Positions 1-10,400 of a stretch of 64,000 bases of DNA are shown piece by piece (the stretch's first letter is position 1; each line of letters opens with the position of its first letter). Location of the stretch: the NCBI GenBank assembly GCA_958299035.1, contig CATQJL010000305.1:35663733-35727732 (forward strand). The letters are read 5' to 3'. The position numbers were made by a program, and so were the translations under genes. The stretch comes from Cylicocyclus nassatus. Taxonomy: Eukaryota; Nematoda; Chromadorea; Rhabditida; Strongylidae. A model generated the notes under the pieces. That model was not told where the DNA came from, did not search any database, and worked only from the letters and a program-made list of their open reading frames with translations.

Positions 1-1664
1 TGAGATTAAATGTATTTCTATCTTGAGAGGTGTCCTATCCCAAAAGTGGTCACGTGTTGTAAGGTCTGATGAAGAGTATAGAACAGATTCTCAATTAAGC
101 TCCTACAATTTTTTCCGTCTACCATTTGGAAAAGTGTCCTTTTACAGTTCTCGGAGCAATGAGTTATTTTCCTCCATGGGATATTAATTATTACCACAGA
201 CTCTTTGAGCTTATTAACGCAGTTGATAGTTGGCACCAACATTTTGTTGCATTCTCAAAAGTGCAAGGGCTAGGAAAAACAGAGTACGAGATATTATCAA
301 AAAGTTATGTGACCAAAAGGTGTGGCAAGCTTTTCGCTGGAATTTATTGGATTGTCTCATAATCAATGCGCATCTTTCTAACTTCTTCTTGAAAAAGCTA
401 ATTCTCAACGGAAAACCATTTTTCTCCAAAACTTTTTATAGTGCCCGAAAGGCCGATTATTCTGGTTTCTAGCACGTGCTTCCGTTTTCGCAAAACTTTG
501 CCAAAAATTCATGCCTTCGAAAACTTCCTCTCATTCCTCGCTCTAAATCTTCGAAAAGTAGACGGATTTTCCTTAAAAAAATATGCATAACAACTACGAA
601 GTTGTGTGCTACAGAATGCTTGTCAACATTAGGTTTTGGAGCAATTCCGAGCCGAGAAATCTCCTCTCAAACTTGGCCATTCGCTGAGGCCCATCTTTGC
701 TGCATGCAAATCTCAGGCAAAAAGCGATAGCACAAATTTTACTATGGGCACCTAGAGTAGACCTAGTACAACTGATGCTAGGACGCCAGCATTTCAGCGA
801 CTGAGAGAACAAAAAATAAAAAAGTAAAAACACAGTATTTTGGAATTTCCAAGATGCTGAAAAAAGTGGCTATTTTTGATTTTTTTTTGCAAAATTTTCT
901 CGTAAAAAATACCGTTAATTTCAAATTTCACTCGATTGCACAACCGACCATCGGCTATTGAGTGACCAAAGTTCGCGCGGACTTAGTACATTTGAGGGTA
1001 AGTTAAGCTCTTTCAAAATATGGGTCTCTATAAAAATGTTTGAGAATTTTTCGGGCTAGAAAATCTTTCTCAGAATGGCTACGATCCAACAAAAGCATGT
1101 TTATATAGTCGAAGGTTTGCTGTTTGTAGCAATCATACCCTCGATACATAGAGCCACATACTCTGGTAACCTTCACTTTTAGGGCTATGAGGGGACACAA
1201 CCTTCACCTAGAAAAAAACAGAAGTTATCCGGGGCTTCGCCCTGGATGTTATTGTTCTGACTATATCGAAACGTATGTTTATGGAGCAAATATAGAGAAT
1301 AATAATTTTAGCTTATTCCAGCAAAACCGAAAATTAGCGTTTTCATAGCCTTTTTTACGTTAAAAAGAAGGTTTTTGTGGAATTTTCGCCAGAATTCGGG
1401 ACAAAATTTCTCAGTTAACCTCTCAATTGACCAAAATAGAGTTTCAGAAGTTTAGGAAAGCTATTGGAGCTAAATTAAAACGACAGACTGCGCTTAATTC
1501 TCTGCGCATTCTTGCGCAGGGAACCGCGCATGAAAACGCTGGTCTATCTCGTTAATGAGTGATTTTGAAAGCCTGGGACGTTGTTAGTTCTCCTCGACGT
1601 GTCATGACGATCAGAATGATACATAATGTTGCAAGGTTTCGTCGAGACCCCGCGGAGATCTACG
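1..1664. other. Stretch with no recognised gene
   Basis: AT-rich DNA with only short chance ORFs in conflicting frames. No splice-consistent exon, RNA gene or repeat boundary was recognised here. Confidence 0.5.
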
Positions 1665-1759
1665 ACCAGAGCCAAATGCCCCGTCGGCTCTGGTCTGTCT
1701 CCGCGCGCTGCGCGCTACCTCGCTACCCCAAACGCGGGGCGCGGGCATTTGGCTCTGGT
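1665..1759. repeat. Short GC-rich inverted repeat
   Basis: ACCAGAGCCAAATGCC on the left is matched by its reverse complement ending at the right edge. The roughly 60 bp centre is GC-rich and contains a second partial copy of the GGCTCTGGT arm. This looks like a small hairpin or foldback element. No target duplication was resolved. Confidence 0.6.
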
Positions 1760-2572
1760 ACCCTTTTCTTCGTTGTTTCAAACATAATTTTAGCAAGCTA
1801 TATATCAAATTGAAGCTCTTGATCTCTACATTCACCCTGACAACGTCTCAAAACCACATTTTTTGATTTGAACGAGAAATCCGGCAAAAACCTTGTTATT
1901 TAGAATCTCTTGTTTTTCTCCTAGTTTAACTCTTTTCACGCGGTTATCGTGCACACTATAGAATTTGCTTCTGTTCATAATGCAGACAACCACCCAGCCC
2001 TTAGCTCTTCGATTATGGTAGAATTTTTTGCGAAAAATCGTAAAAAGTGCGTTTTTCTTTACCTTTTTCTGTTCCAGTGCTTTCGCATCGACTTTTTTCC
2101 AGCTTGGGCGATTGTTGCTCAGAACAATAAGCGCAACAATCCAGACAACGTCCCAGGAAACAGGAGCGTCAATGCGGGGGAATTTAAAGGACGCGTCAAA
2201 AATCAACCCCCCCCCCCCCTCCCGTGTTGCGAATTGCTGGTCCTGAAACGAAAACTTGCACTCTGAAAAGCCGCCAAATGAAAAATTTCAATTCTTATTA
2301 CAGCGTTTTTATCCGGTTTACAGCAGTTTCTTTTGCTTTTTATATCTGTTTTACTCATTTTCTCTTCTCTGATCTTCTTCAAACAACCTTCACTATTTAT
2401 GACGTCAGATGTCCAAACAACCTTCACTTTTGGCGCCCTGTCTCTAGACTATCAAAGGTATGGTAGCAATTTTCATTGCGCTCAAAAAGTTGGTTCTGAA
2501 AATGAATTATCTTGATCAGAATTTAAAAACCAAAAAACGTGCATCAATTATGAGACAATCTAATACTAGGTT
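1760..2572. other. Non-coding stretch with a poly-C tract
   Basis: No gene recognised. Near 2205-2222 there is a C tract followed by TCCCGTGTTGCG. The same junction (C tract, then TCCCGTGTT) recurs near 32080, so the tract probably belongs to a dispersed repeat and is not random. Confidence 0.4.
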
Positions 2573-3838
2573 GTAAAGAAAGTTCCGAGGCACTTTTGGA
2601 AAATTCATTTCCAAACGCATTTTTTCGGCGCTCGGTCGGACTTTAACATCGGTTTATACTGTTCAGTAGAATGAAGCCTAAAGTTTTCACTAGCCTTCTG
2701 ATTTTATCGATGCCAGGGCGTGACTGATTTACACATCAAGAAAAAAAACCTTTTTAACCATAAAAATTTCACAATTTTTCTTACTGCCATTTTTGTGCAA
2801 TTCAAACAATTTCGTCCAAATCATGGGTGATCTGATTGAGTCTCTGTTGACTACTGAACCGCAGCTGCACTCGAGTTTTGCGACTTGTCAGAAATTACAA
2901 GCTGTCGAACTTGCCTCTGACTGCATCTTTTTTCGCAGCTGGCGTCGCATCTTCGGGGATCGCCGGTATGTCAAGAGGCGCGATATTTATTGCCAGATGG
3001 ACACCATAGCGCATTGTAAGTGTTTTATAACATTCCAAAAGTATTTGAAATTTGAAAGGAGATATATTAGGTAGTTGCATAAGTTGTTCAATCTTAATAT
3101 TTTGGATTCAATTCAGAACATCACTTTTGAAGGTCAAAAACCCTTAAAAATGCGACTAAGAATTCGTAGATATTTCGTTCCGTTTTTCAACAAAAGCCAC
3201 CAAACTCGGCTAGTGGTAACCTCAGATAGAGAGTAAGCTAATGCACTTTATCCGGTACTTTTTGAACACTCGCATAGCACTAGGCGGGAGTTTTGAGCTA
3301 GTGACAGCCAGAGAAATCGCGCCTCTTGACCGTCTCCCGGATGATCGCCACGCCTGGATAATGGGTCCAAATGATGTGCAAGTCATTACCCCACCAATGT
3401 TGCCAGTAGTCAAAGTTGGTCCTTTCTGTGCAGAAATAGAAGAAAGTCACTTACTCGAAATATGGTGCATTTTTAGAGACAAAAAAATGACTGATTTTCC
3501 AAACTTTCTGGAAAAACTTTCTTTGCATGTGGTTGTTCAAAGGCTTAAATAATCTCCATAACAGCCCTAGCAGACTTCTATATAATTGCAGCATTTGAGC
3601 TCTCTAGCTTTCATCGTGTCTGAGATGATTCTGCACACAAACAGGCCACTTTTCGCGACGACCTTTTTCCCTTCTGCGCCTGCTGGTGGAAAGCAGTGAG
3701 ATGCTGAAAAGCCAGCAAGACAAAGTATGTTGTGGACAAAATTATCTTCGCAATGAAGTTTGTAGCTTCAAAAAAGAATCAATCTGCTTGAAGTTAAAAC
3801 CAAAAAAGATCTCGCAGGTGCCCGGGAACTTTCTTTAC
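2573..3838. mobile_element. Candidate TIR-bounded element, about 1.27 kb
   Basis: GTAAAGAAAGTTCC followed by a GGCAC-like stretch starts at 2573. The reverse complement (GTGCCCGGGAACTTTCTTTAC) ends at 3838, giving terminal inverted repeats of about 24 bp. Inside, a sequence beginning ATCGCGCCTCTTGAC occurs once on each strand (near 2960-2990 and 3315-3330), a second internal inversion. No transposase motif is visible, so this would be a non-autonomous DNA element. The target duplication is not clear. Confidence 0.45.
3241..3552 (+). CDS. Hypothetical ORF inside candidate element
   Basis: A 103-codon ORF from ATG to TAA inside the TIR-bounded element. The composition is not obviously low-complexity, and residues 15-60 read like real protein (GGSFELVTAREIAPLDRLPD). 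No catalytic motif, signal peptide or membrane segment was recognised. No splice partner could be placed. It may be a remnant of element-encoded protein or a chance ORF. Confidence 0.2.
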   Translation: MHFIRYFLNTRIALGGSFELVTAREIAPLDRLPDDRHAWIMGPNDVQVITPPMLPVVKVGPFCAEIEESHLLEIWCIFRDKKMTDFPNFLEKLSLHVVVQRLK

Positions 3839-4070
3839 GCCTGATATTTGATTTCCCCTGAAAGTCTTTCGCTATGACGCCCTCCTCTGGTGCTCTACGC
3901 AAAGCTTGCGTGTTTAAGGAAGAACATCGTATGGAATTCGTGAACAGCCGATGCTTCCTTACTCGCTATGCCTTTGATAGAAAACAGAGACTAATAGCAG
4001 TACCTTCTCTGAAAGAATATGATCTAGCACTATGAGTAGGTACAAATGTGCTGAAGTAAAAAAGTTCTTA

Positions 4071-4310
4071 CAGTAAATTTCGACCCGCTTTAGGCGGAAA
4101 TTGGACTGGCGGGAGTCCGCCTCGCAACAGCTCGCGCCGTTTCGCAGCTGCAGTATATCCTATCGTGCTGACAACCCATGTCTGCGTCTCTTCAATCTCC
4201 CTAGTCTTTGCTCGGCAAAATGCCAGCGCTATGCGCTCGCGAAGCCTCCAGCGATGCGCATGCGCTGCTCCACGTAAGAAGTCTCGCCTAATCCGGGATG
4301 AAATCGACTG
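4071..4310 (+). mobile_element. TA-flanked MITE, copy 1 of a tandem pair
   Basis: A 240 bp element flanked by TA (4069-4070 and 4311-4312). It starts CAGTAAATTTCGACCCGC and ends in the reverse complement of CAGTCGATTTCATCCCGG, so the termini are imperfect inverted repeats of the Tc1/mariner type. The interior is GC-rich, contains GCGCTATGCGCTCGCGAAG and has no coding capacity. Confidence 0.75.
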
Positions 4311-4312
4311 TA

Positions 4313-4546
4313 CAGTAAGTTTCGACCCGCTTTAGGCGGAAATTGGATTAGCGGGAGCCGCCTCGCAACAGTTCGCGCCGTTCCGCAGATACAGTCATTT
4401 CCTGCTGAGAGCTCACAGCCAGGGTCTCTTCATTCTCCTTAGTCCTTGCTTGGCAAAATGCCACCGCTATGCGCTCGCGAAGCCTCCTGCGATGCGCATG
4501 CGCTGCTCCACGTTAAATCTTTCGCATAATGGGATGAAACCGACTG
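4313..4546 (+). mobile_element. TA-flanked MITE, copy 2, head to tail with copy 1
   Basis: A 234 bp copy of the same family, directly after copy 1. It shares the single TA at 4311-4312 and is followed by TA at 4547-4548. Interior landmarks occur in the same order, with scattered substitutions. A third member lies at 61670-61910 in the opposite orientation. Confidence 0.75.
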
Positions 4547-4553
4547 TACAAGA

Positions 4554-5006
4554 GATGGACTTGGTCGAAGTGGCGTTTCCATACATAATGTATACTATCT
4601 TATAGAGCCTATCTTATAGTATGCTGATTTCAAAACTACTTTTTATCTGCAAAGCTCTTCTGGGAGGGGATATATGGCAATTTTTAGTGTAGAGTCGAAA
4701 GCGCCGCTACAATAAAATTTATGAGGACCTTAGTCCGTGAGCTCAGATGGGGCCATGATTACTACATAGGCATTTTATAGAACAAAAACCAATCCAATAA
4801 ACTTATGTCAGTCATTACTCCTTCCAAACACCGGAAAGACCTCAGCATTTATTTTTATCTCAGTCAAATCAGTGGATTTTTATCTCAAAAAATCCTGAAC
4901 TCCCCTCCCAGAAGCGCTTTGCAGATTTAAATAGCAAATTTGGAATCAGCGTTCCATGCTCTATAACATAGTATACATCACATAAGCGCCACCTCGACCA
5001 AGTATC
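4554..5006. mobile_element. Inverted-repeat element, about 450 bp
   Basis: ACTTGGTCGAAGTGGCG near the left edge is matched inverted by CGCCACCTCGACCAAGT at the right edge. The match continues inward for roughly 130 bp per arm, including a TATACTAT...TATAGAGC stretch and the reciprocal pair TCTGGGAGGGG / CCCCTCCCAGA. No ORF of note, so probably a non-autonomous foldback or MITE. Confidence 0.6.
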
Positions 5007-5063
5007 CTTCCCTTATTAATGAGGACTGTAAAACTTAAGTGTACAAATTTGAGCAACACAATA

Positions 5064-6610
5064 CAGTGCTGGACATAATTATACAGCCACTCTAGAAATC
5101 GTCGTAATTTTTGTTCTTGTCAATGAATCTGTCTGAAACTTTGCTGTATTGTGCGCATGTCAACCTACCATAACCCCTCAAAACGGCTTCCAGTCTTGTT
5201 GAGTTTGGACGGAGAAAAACGAAAAAAAATCGAAAAAGCCCTCTTTGAAAGCTGGACAAAATTATACAGCCACCTGGTTTTTCTAATCATTATCGCATTC
5301 GTTGACTCTCAAATTTTTTTGTACAATTACATCCCAAAATATGAAACATTTGCGACACTTACGGCCTGTCTTCCTACTCAAATAGAAGCAATCGCTGCAT
5401 TTCTTGCTTTTAAAAGCATTAAAAGTCAATCTCCTTCAACAAACAACTGCTTTAGAGAGTTTTCAAGCTCTTGTTCATTCCAAATGATTTTTGGAATCTA
5501 CTGACCCTTCTGGATAGATGAGGTGAAGAGCGCTTTCGTAAACTCTGCGTAATCGCTGATTTTGACAAACAGATTCCAACCTCACCATAGGGTTGACGCA
5601 CTTTTGCACCACGAAACTCGATTTTCAAGCGACAGAAAATACTGTAATGTAGCCATTACGACAGCCATACAACAGTGAACTCGTGTGCATGACTGGGAAG
5701 AAATTTCGGGACTGAGCACTCTATTCAGCCGCAGTTGACATTCACTGAATGTTGAGTGGAGCACCCTGTACAATCAAAGCCAACTCAGATCACGAGATAA
5801 AACCGGAGACGCTTAAAACTTCAAAATCTTAGCTAATCTCATTCATCAGGTGAAATATGACATGAAACACAGACGGAAATAAGGAGATCTAGGGTTATAT
5901 CGAATCTTCCGCTCGCAGGGAATTTTTGTGGAAAGTATTCCAGGTCTAAATCGCTACCGCATCATTAGGAAAAATCTGAAAGTTGTTGCGAAAGCTGTAT
6001 CCCCATGTAGACAATGTGATAAATCAAGTTCAGCACTTTTTGGACATTGCAAACTGAGTTTTGTGGTTTAAAAGCGTTCCAAGCCTATGTTGAGGATGGA
6101 GTCTGTCCGTCAAAATCAGCGATTACGCAGAGTTTACGAAAGCGCTCTTCACCTCATCTATCCAGAAGGGTCAGTAGATTCCAAAAATCATTTGGAATGA
6201 ACAAGAGCTTGAAAACTCTCTAAAGCAGTTGTTTGTTGAAGGAGATTGACTTTTAATGCTTTTAAAAGCAAGAAATGCAGCGATTGCTTCTATTTGAGTA
6301 GGAAGACAGGCCGTAAGTGTCGCAAATGTTTCATATTTTGGGATGTAATTGTACAAAAAAATTTGAGAGTCAACGAATGCGATAATGATTAGAAAAACCA
6401 GGTGGCTGTATAATTTTGTCCAGCTTTCAAAGAGGGCTTTTTCGATTTTTTTTCGTTTTTCTCCGTCCAAACTCAACAAGACTGGAAGCCGTTTTGAGGG
6501 GTTATGGTAGGTTGACATGCGCAAATACAGCAAAGTTTCAGACAGATTCGTTGACAAGAGCAAAAATTACGACGATTTCTAGAGTGGCTGTATAATTATG
6601 TCCAGCACTG
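5064..6610. mobile_element. Tc1/mariner-type foldback element, copy A
   Basis: A 1547 bp element flanked by TA on both sides (5062-5063 and 6611-6612). Its ends start CAGTGCTGGACATAATTATA, and CAGTGCTGG is a typical Tc1-like terminus. The two arms are nearly perfect inverted copies of about 540 bp around a loop of about 460 bp. Each arm carries the same 117-130 codon ORF in mirror image, but the related copy at 47935-49486 does not keep it open, so it is probably not a working gene. No intact DDE transposase is present. It probably depends on a transposase supplied elsewhere. Confidence 0.8.
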
Positions 6611-6612
6611 TA

Positions 6613-7374
6613 TGTTTTGTTGGATAACATTCCGTACATTAGTGTTTTGACTTGGAGTGCTAATTTATGTGCTGCACTTCTATCATTTCATGGCACGTGA
6701 GCAGCCAACACATGAGTCTCGGCATTCGATCACAAAAGATGGCAAGACGAATGATGGAGATAGGCTAACTCATTCTCCATGTAAATTCGCTCACATAGAA
6801 TGGCACGACAGATGACGAATACTACCTTATTCTACTAACCTATCCGAGACGCAAATCCCTAGAGACTTCACCGATGTCACTCAAAGCGTATACAGAAAAA
6901 ATTTGAACGAGTTTACTCTACAACTGCTTCTAACATCACAACTTGACTCGCGCATAACAAAAAAAGAGAAAGCCTTTTGGGATTTTGAGGAGAAAACAAC
7001 GAAAACATATCGCATACTGGCAAGCTACCTCACATGAACATAACACTATCGGCAGTACTTCAATAAATGATTCGTTCTTCACAACAAAACGAGTACGTAA
7101 AGCAATACTAAAATATACAACAACATGTAGATGTCGGGAGCGATTAGATATATGTACAAAGATATCTATGTAGCTAGTACGAGCTTCTGCTGAGAAAGAT
7201 ATAGCGATTAGCGCGGTTACGAAATGAGAGAGTTGAGGTGAAAATAGCTGAGAAAAATCAGCCATGAATCAAGCCGTCATGGCGGCAACGTTAGCGGATG
7301 AGATGAGACGAGAGCTGAGTGAAGAAGAGAATAGCCTAGCTGCTCTAGGAATGGTGTTCTTGAACTGGAGACGA
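6613..7374. other. Region 3' of the EGF-repeat gene
   Basis: No gene recognised. For the minus-strand EGF gene ending at 7375 this would hold the 3' UTR and downstream flank. No convincing AATAAA was placed. The overlapping plus-strand ORF at 7264-7524 covers the proposed last exon and is treated as a shadow. Confidence 0.35.
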
Positions 7375-7447
7375 TCACTGTCGAAAGACAGTAGCTGCAA
7401 TGCTGATCACCACCGTCATGGTGGCCATGACGCTGCATGTCGAACAT
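7375..7447 (-). CDS. EGF-repeat gene, last exon (hydrophobic tail)
   Basis: The acceptor TTTGCAG precedes 7447 and joins in phase 2 to the exon at 8111-8176. It reads TCSTCSV, then about 16 hydrophobic residues, then RQ and TGA. The phase match, clean acceptor and hydrophobic run support it. It is the least certain exon because it is short and lacks an EGF motif. Confidence 0.5.
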
Positions 7448-10400
7448 CTGCAAATCCTCGATTAGTGTCTTGTCATCTTATTTACAATTTCTCGCCTATA
7501 ATCAAGCATAAATTGCTCCTCTAGAGAAAACCGAATTCAACTTCGAAATCGATAACGAATTCGATTTTTTAGACATTTTGCGTGAGCATGCAAATTATGA
7601 ATATGCTCTACGTTATCTGGGATGATAAAAAATCTAGTTCTGTTGAACCTCAGATTCCCCCCCCCTGCATAGATTTATAACTTCATCTACTATTACATCT
7701 TCAAGCTGTTTCTGCAGGCCGTACATGTGCGCGTTTCAAAAACACTTTTTTTCATACTAACAAATCTTAACGTCCACAGCTCAGCCACTTAAAAAGATAA
7801 ATTCTCTGGCCGGAATTTTGAGAAATCTCTAAACTAGAACGTGCAGGAGTTACCCCAAAAAACTTTTCGGAGGGTGCCACAATTCATTCAAAAAAATTCT
7901 TTTCCCCTCCCCCGCCCCCCCCTCCCCTCTCGGCAGAAAATTCCTCGAACCACCGTTGATAGACAGACGTAGAAGCTTTCTTCAATGATTACAATGACAT
8001 TTGGAGAAATTCAATACATGTACGATCAACCATAAGCGCATATGCATCAGCAATGCTTCCGCATGAGAATTTTTTTCTTCATTAAAAAAGTACAAATAGG
8101 GTGCACTTACGTGAGTTGTCCTTTATGACATTTCTTTTCACAGACTTCTCCACCATAGCCCTCCTTGCATAAGCATCTAAAAAAATCATTGATCAATTCT
8201 GGTCGAAATAATCAAAAGAACTACTGCTGCAGTGAGAAAGTAAATAGAGACAAACAAGTAGTGGCGTAGCAAGAATTTCCGTTCGTGAAGAGGCGATAAA
8301 AAATTTTTTGTTGTTTTTTAAGAAGGGTTTTTTTTTGAAATTTCAAGATGCGTTAGTCACGCACTCCAAAAGATTTTTTGGCATGCCTCACAGAGTTTTT
8401 GTGGCCCATAACCCCAAATTTGCAGAAAAAGGGACGCGGCATGTGAGTGAGTTTCAATAATTTTGCGACCCATTCTCGGTGCCCTCCCCCCCCCCCTTCA
8501 GTACGTCATCGCATACAAGCGCTATAATTTTCGATCATTACATCATTATACAGGGTCGTCAAAAGTCTGGGAGCCTAACTTTGCAATATTTCAATTACAA
8601 AGGTACTAGTGGTTTTGATTCAAGATTTCATGCCACATAATGCTGCGGTCATCTACAAAATACACTTTTTCTAGCTGGAAATGGCTGCCATATGTTTTTG
8701 TAATACTGGATGTTACCAAACTAGTACTTTTGCAAAGCGAAAAAACCAGAATTTTTAGTATTTACAATTTTTGCATAGCTAGTGATGCTGTTAATATTTT
8801 ACAACACTTCGATGCATACAATTTAGAAAAGGCTTGGCGCTATTGGATCTTAGTTTTGCTTTTGCCAGGAGGTGTTCTTGCATAAACGGAAAATAAAAGT
8901 TAGCGAATGTTACCTACGTGCCAGTGGAAATCCGTCTTCAGAAGAAATTTAAAAGCTATAGAAGCGCATCAGGCACTGGGACCAAAGCTATATTTTTGAT
9001 ACGTCTTTTAAATTAGAATCTATTGAAATTCGGCCATGGAAACACTTTCTATACTTTTTGAACGATATTTAAGTTTTTGTCGCGCAACTGTAGCCAAAAT
9101 TCCGGTACGCGACGTATACATGCTTCTGATTAAAAATCCAATATTTTTATTCCTAAGCAAGCAAAAAATTCTTTTGGAAGTATGCTGTAGATAAAAGCTT
9201 GCACTATCGTGCTGCACGTTTGCCAAGGTGAAAGAAGCAGTTACTGTGAAGGTGTGGGGCAAAATTCATTACGACTACCTGCGTGGTGTGAAGGTGGACT
9301 TGCCAAGATTTTGTAAGGTTGCGTGGAAGCCAAAAGAGACAATTTTGCAATTCAAAAATTGGGCTGTATCTGCAATGGTTCGAATTAAGTGTGCGCCAAA
9401 TATTTCGTTTCCAGGTACTCCCCTTCTCATTTGTACGAAAAAGTGCTAAGCTCCCAAACTTTTGACGCACCCTGTGAAAGCATATTCAATTGTTATAACT
9501 GGATTCTACTGAAACAATAGCATGGATAAAAAATCTTTGCTCTGTTGAATTTACAGCATAATCTAATGACACGATCTGAATAAATTTCTTGTCAATAGTC
9601 CACGTTTCAGAAGTTATGCGCAACGTATCCAAAATTTGATACTTCTCCCTCAATCCCAAACGCATGGAAAACAAACAGATTAGTTGCCATGATTTATAGC
9701 AACACTTCGCCGATACGCCTGTCAAGTCTATTCCTCGGCTCAAACAGAGCCGATGTATGGCCTCATCAATCAGGTCAAAGGAGAGAATTTATTTTTGCTT
9801 GGCTCTATGAATCTGTCATGCGTTTTTGACAGATATGCCATTTCAAAATGATAGCTCATGATGATAACCGATATTCTCAATCGTAACGAATATCAATGAT
9901 GTGTTATCTTCGGGTACAATGGAGAATGCATACTTAGATGGAAGTATTTGGATGACTGATAGCGAGATGAGTTTAGCGTAATGCTTTCTAGAAGACCCTA
10001 TCATGTAAAAAATTACCCATCCAGCAAAATTTACGTTTGGTACCTAAAAATGTTTAGCGGAGTTTTTTTTTTTCGTAAAATACCATATTCAGCTAAAGAC
10101 CAACCGGAAAAATCCTGTCTTACAAATATGGTTTTATCTTTGAAAGCATAAGTAAGGCCCTTTTCTTCAATTGAAGTACAGTCGATTCATTTCATATGAT
10201 CATGTGTGTCACTGCACACATCGTCCAACTTTGGCGTCCCCATCCTAGAATTGCAGTCGCAAACACGCAAGATTTTGGACATTTCTTATCTCTTACGTCA
10301 CTTGAGGTGACTACTATCTAAGAAGGAAGGAAAACATTGGGAACATATCAGAAACACTCAACTGAAGGGTTGTGTCCTCCAAAAATTCTGGATGGGAACG

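Noticed and set aside
5151..5504. ORF in the Tc1-type element arms as a transposase
   Set aside because: It is inside the inverted arm, has no DDE or helix-turn-helix signature, and is not open in the second copy.
7264..7524. Plus-strand 86-codon ORF
   Set aside because: It lies opposite the last EGF exon, whose splice phase and hydrophobic tail give a better explanation.
9228..9449. Mariner transposase fragment (VWGKIHYDY-like)
   Set aside because: Weak resemblance to a Tc1/mariner block only; no catalytic residues in order, so I call the element by its ends, not its protein.
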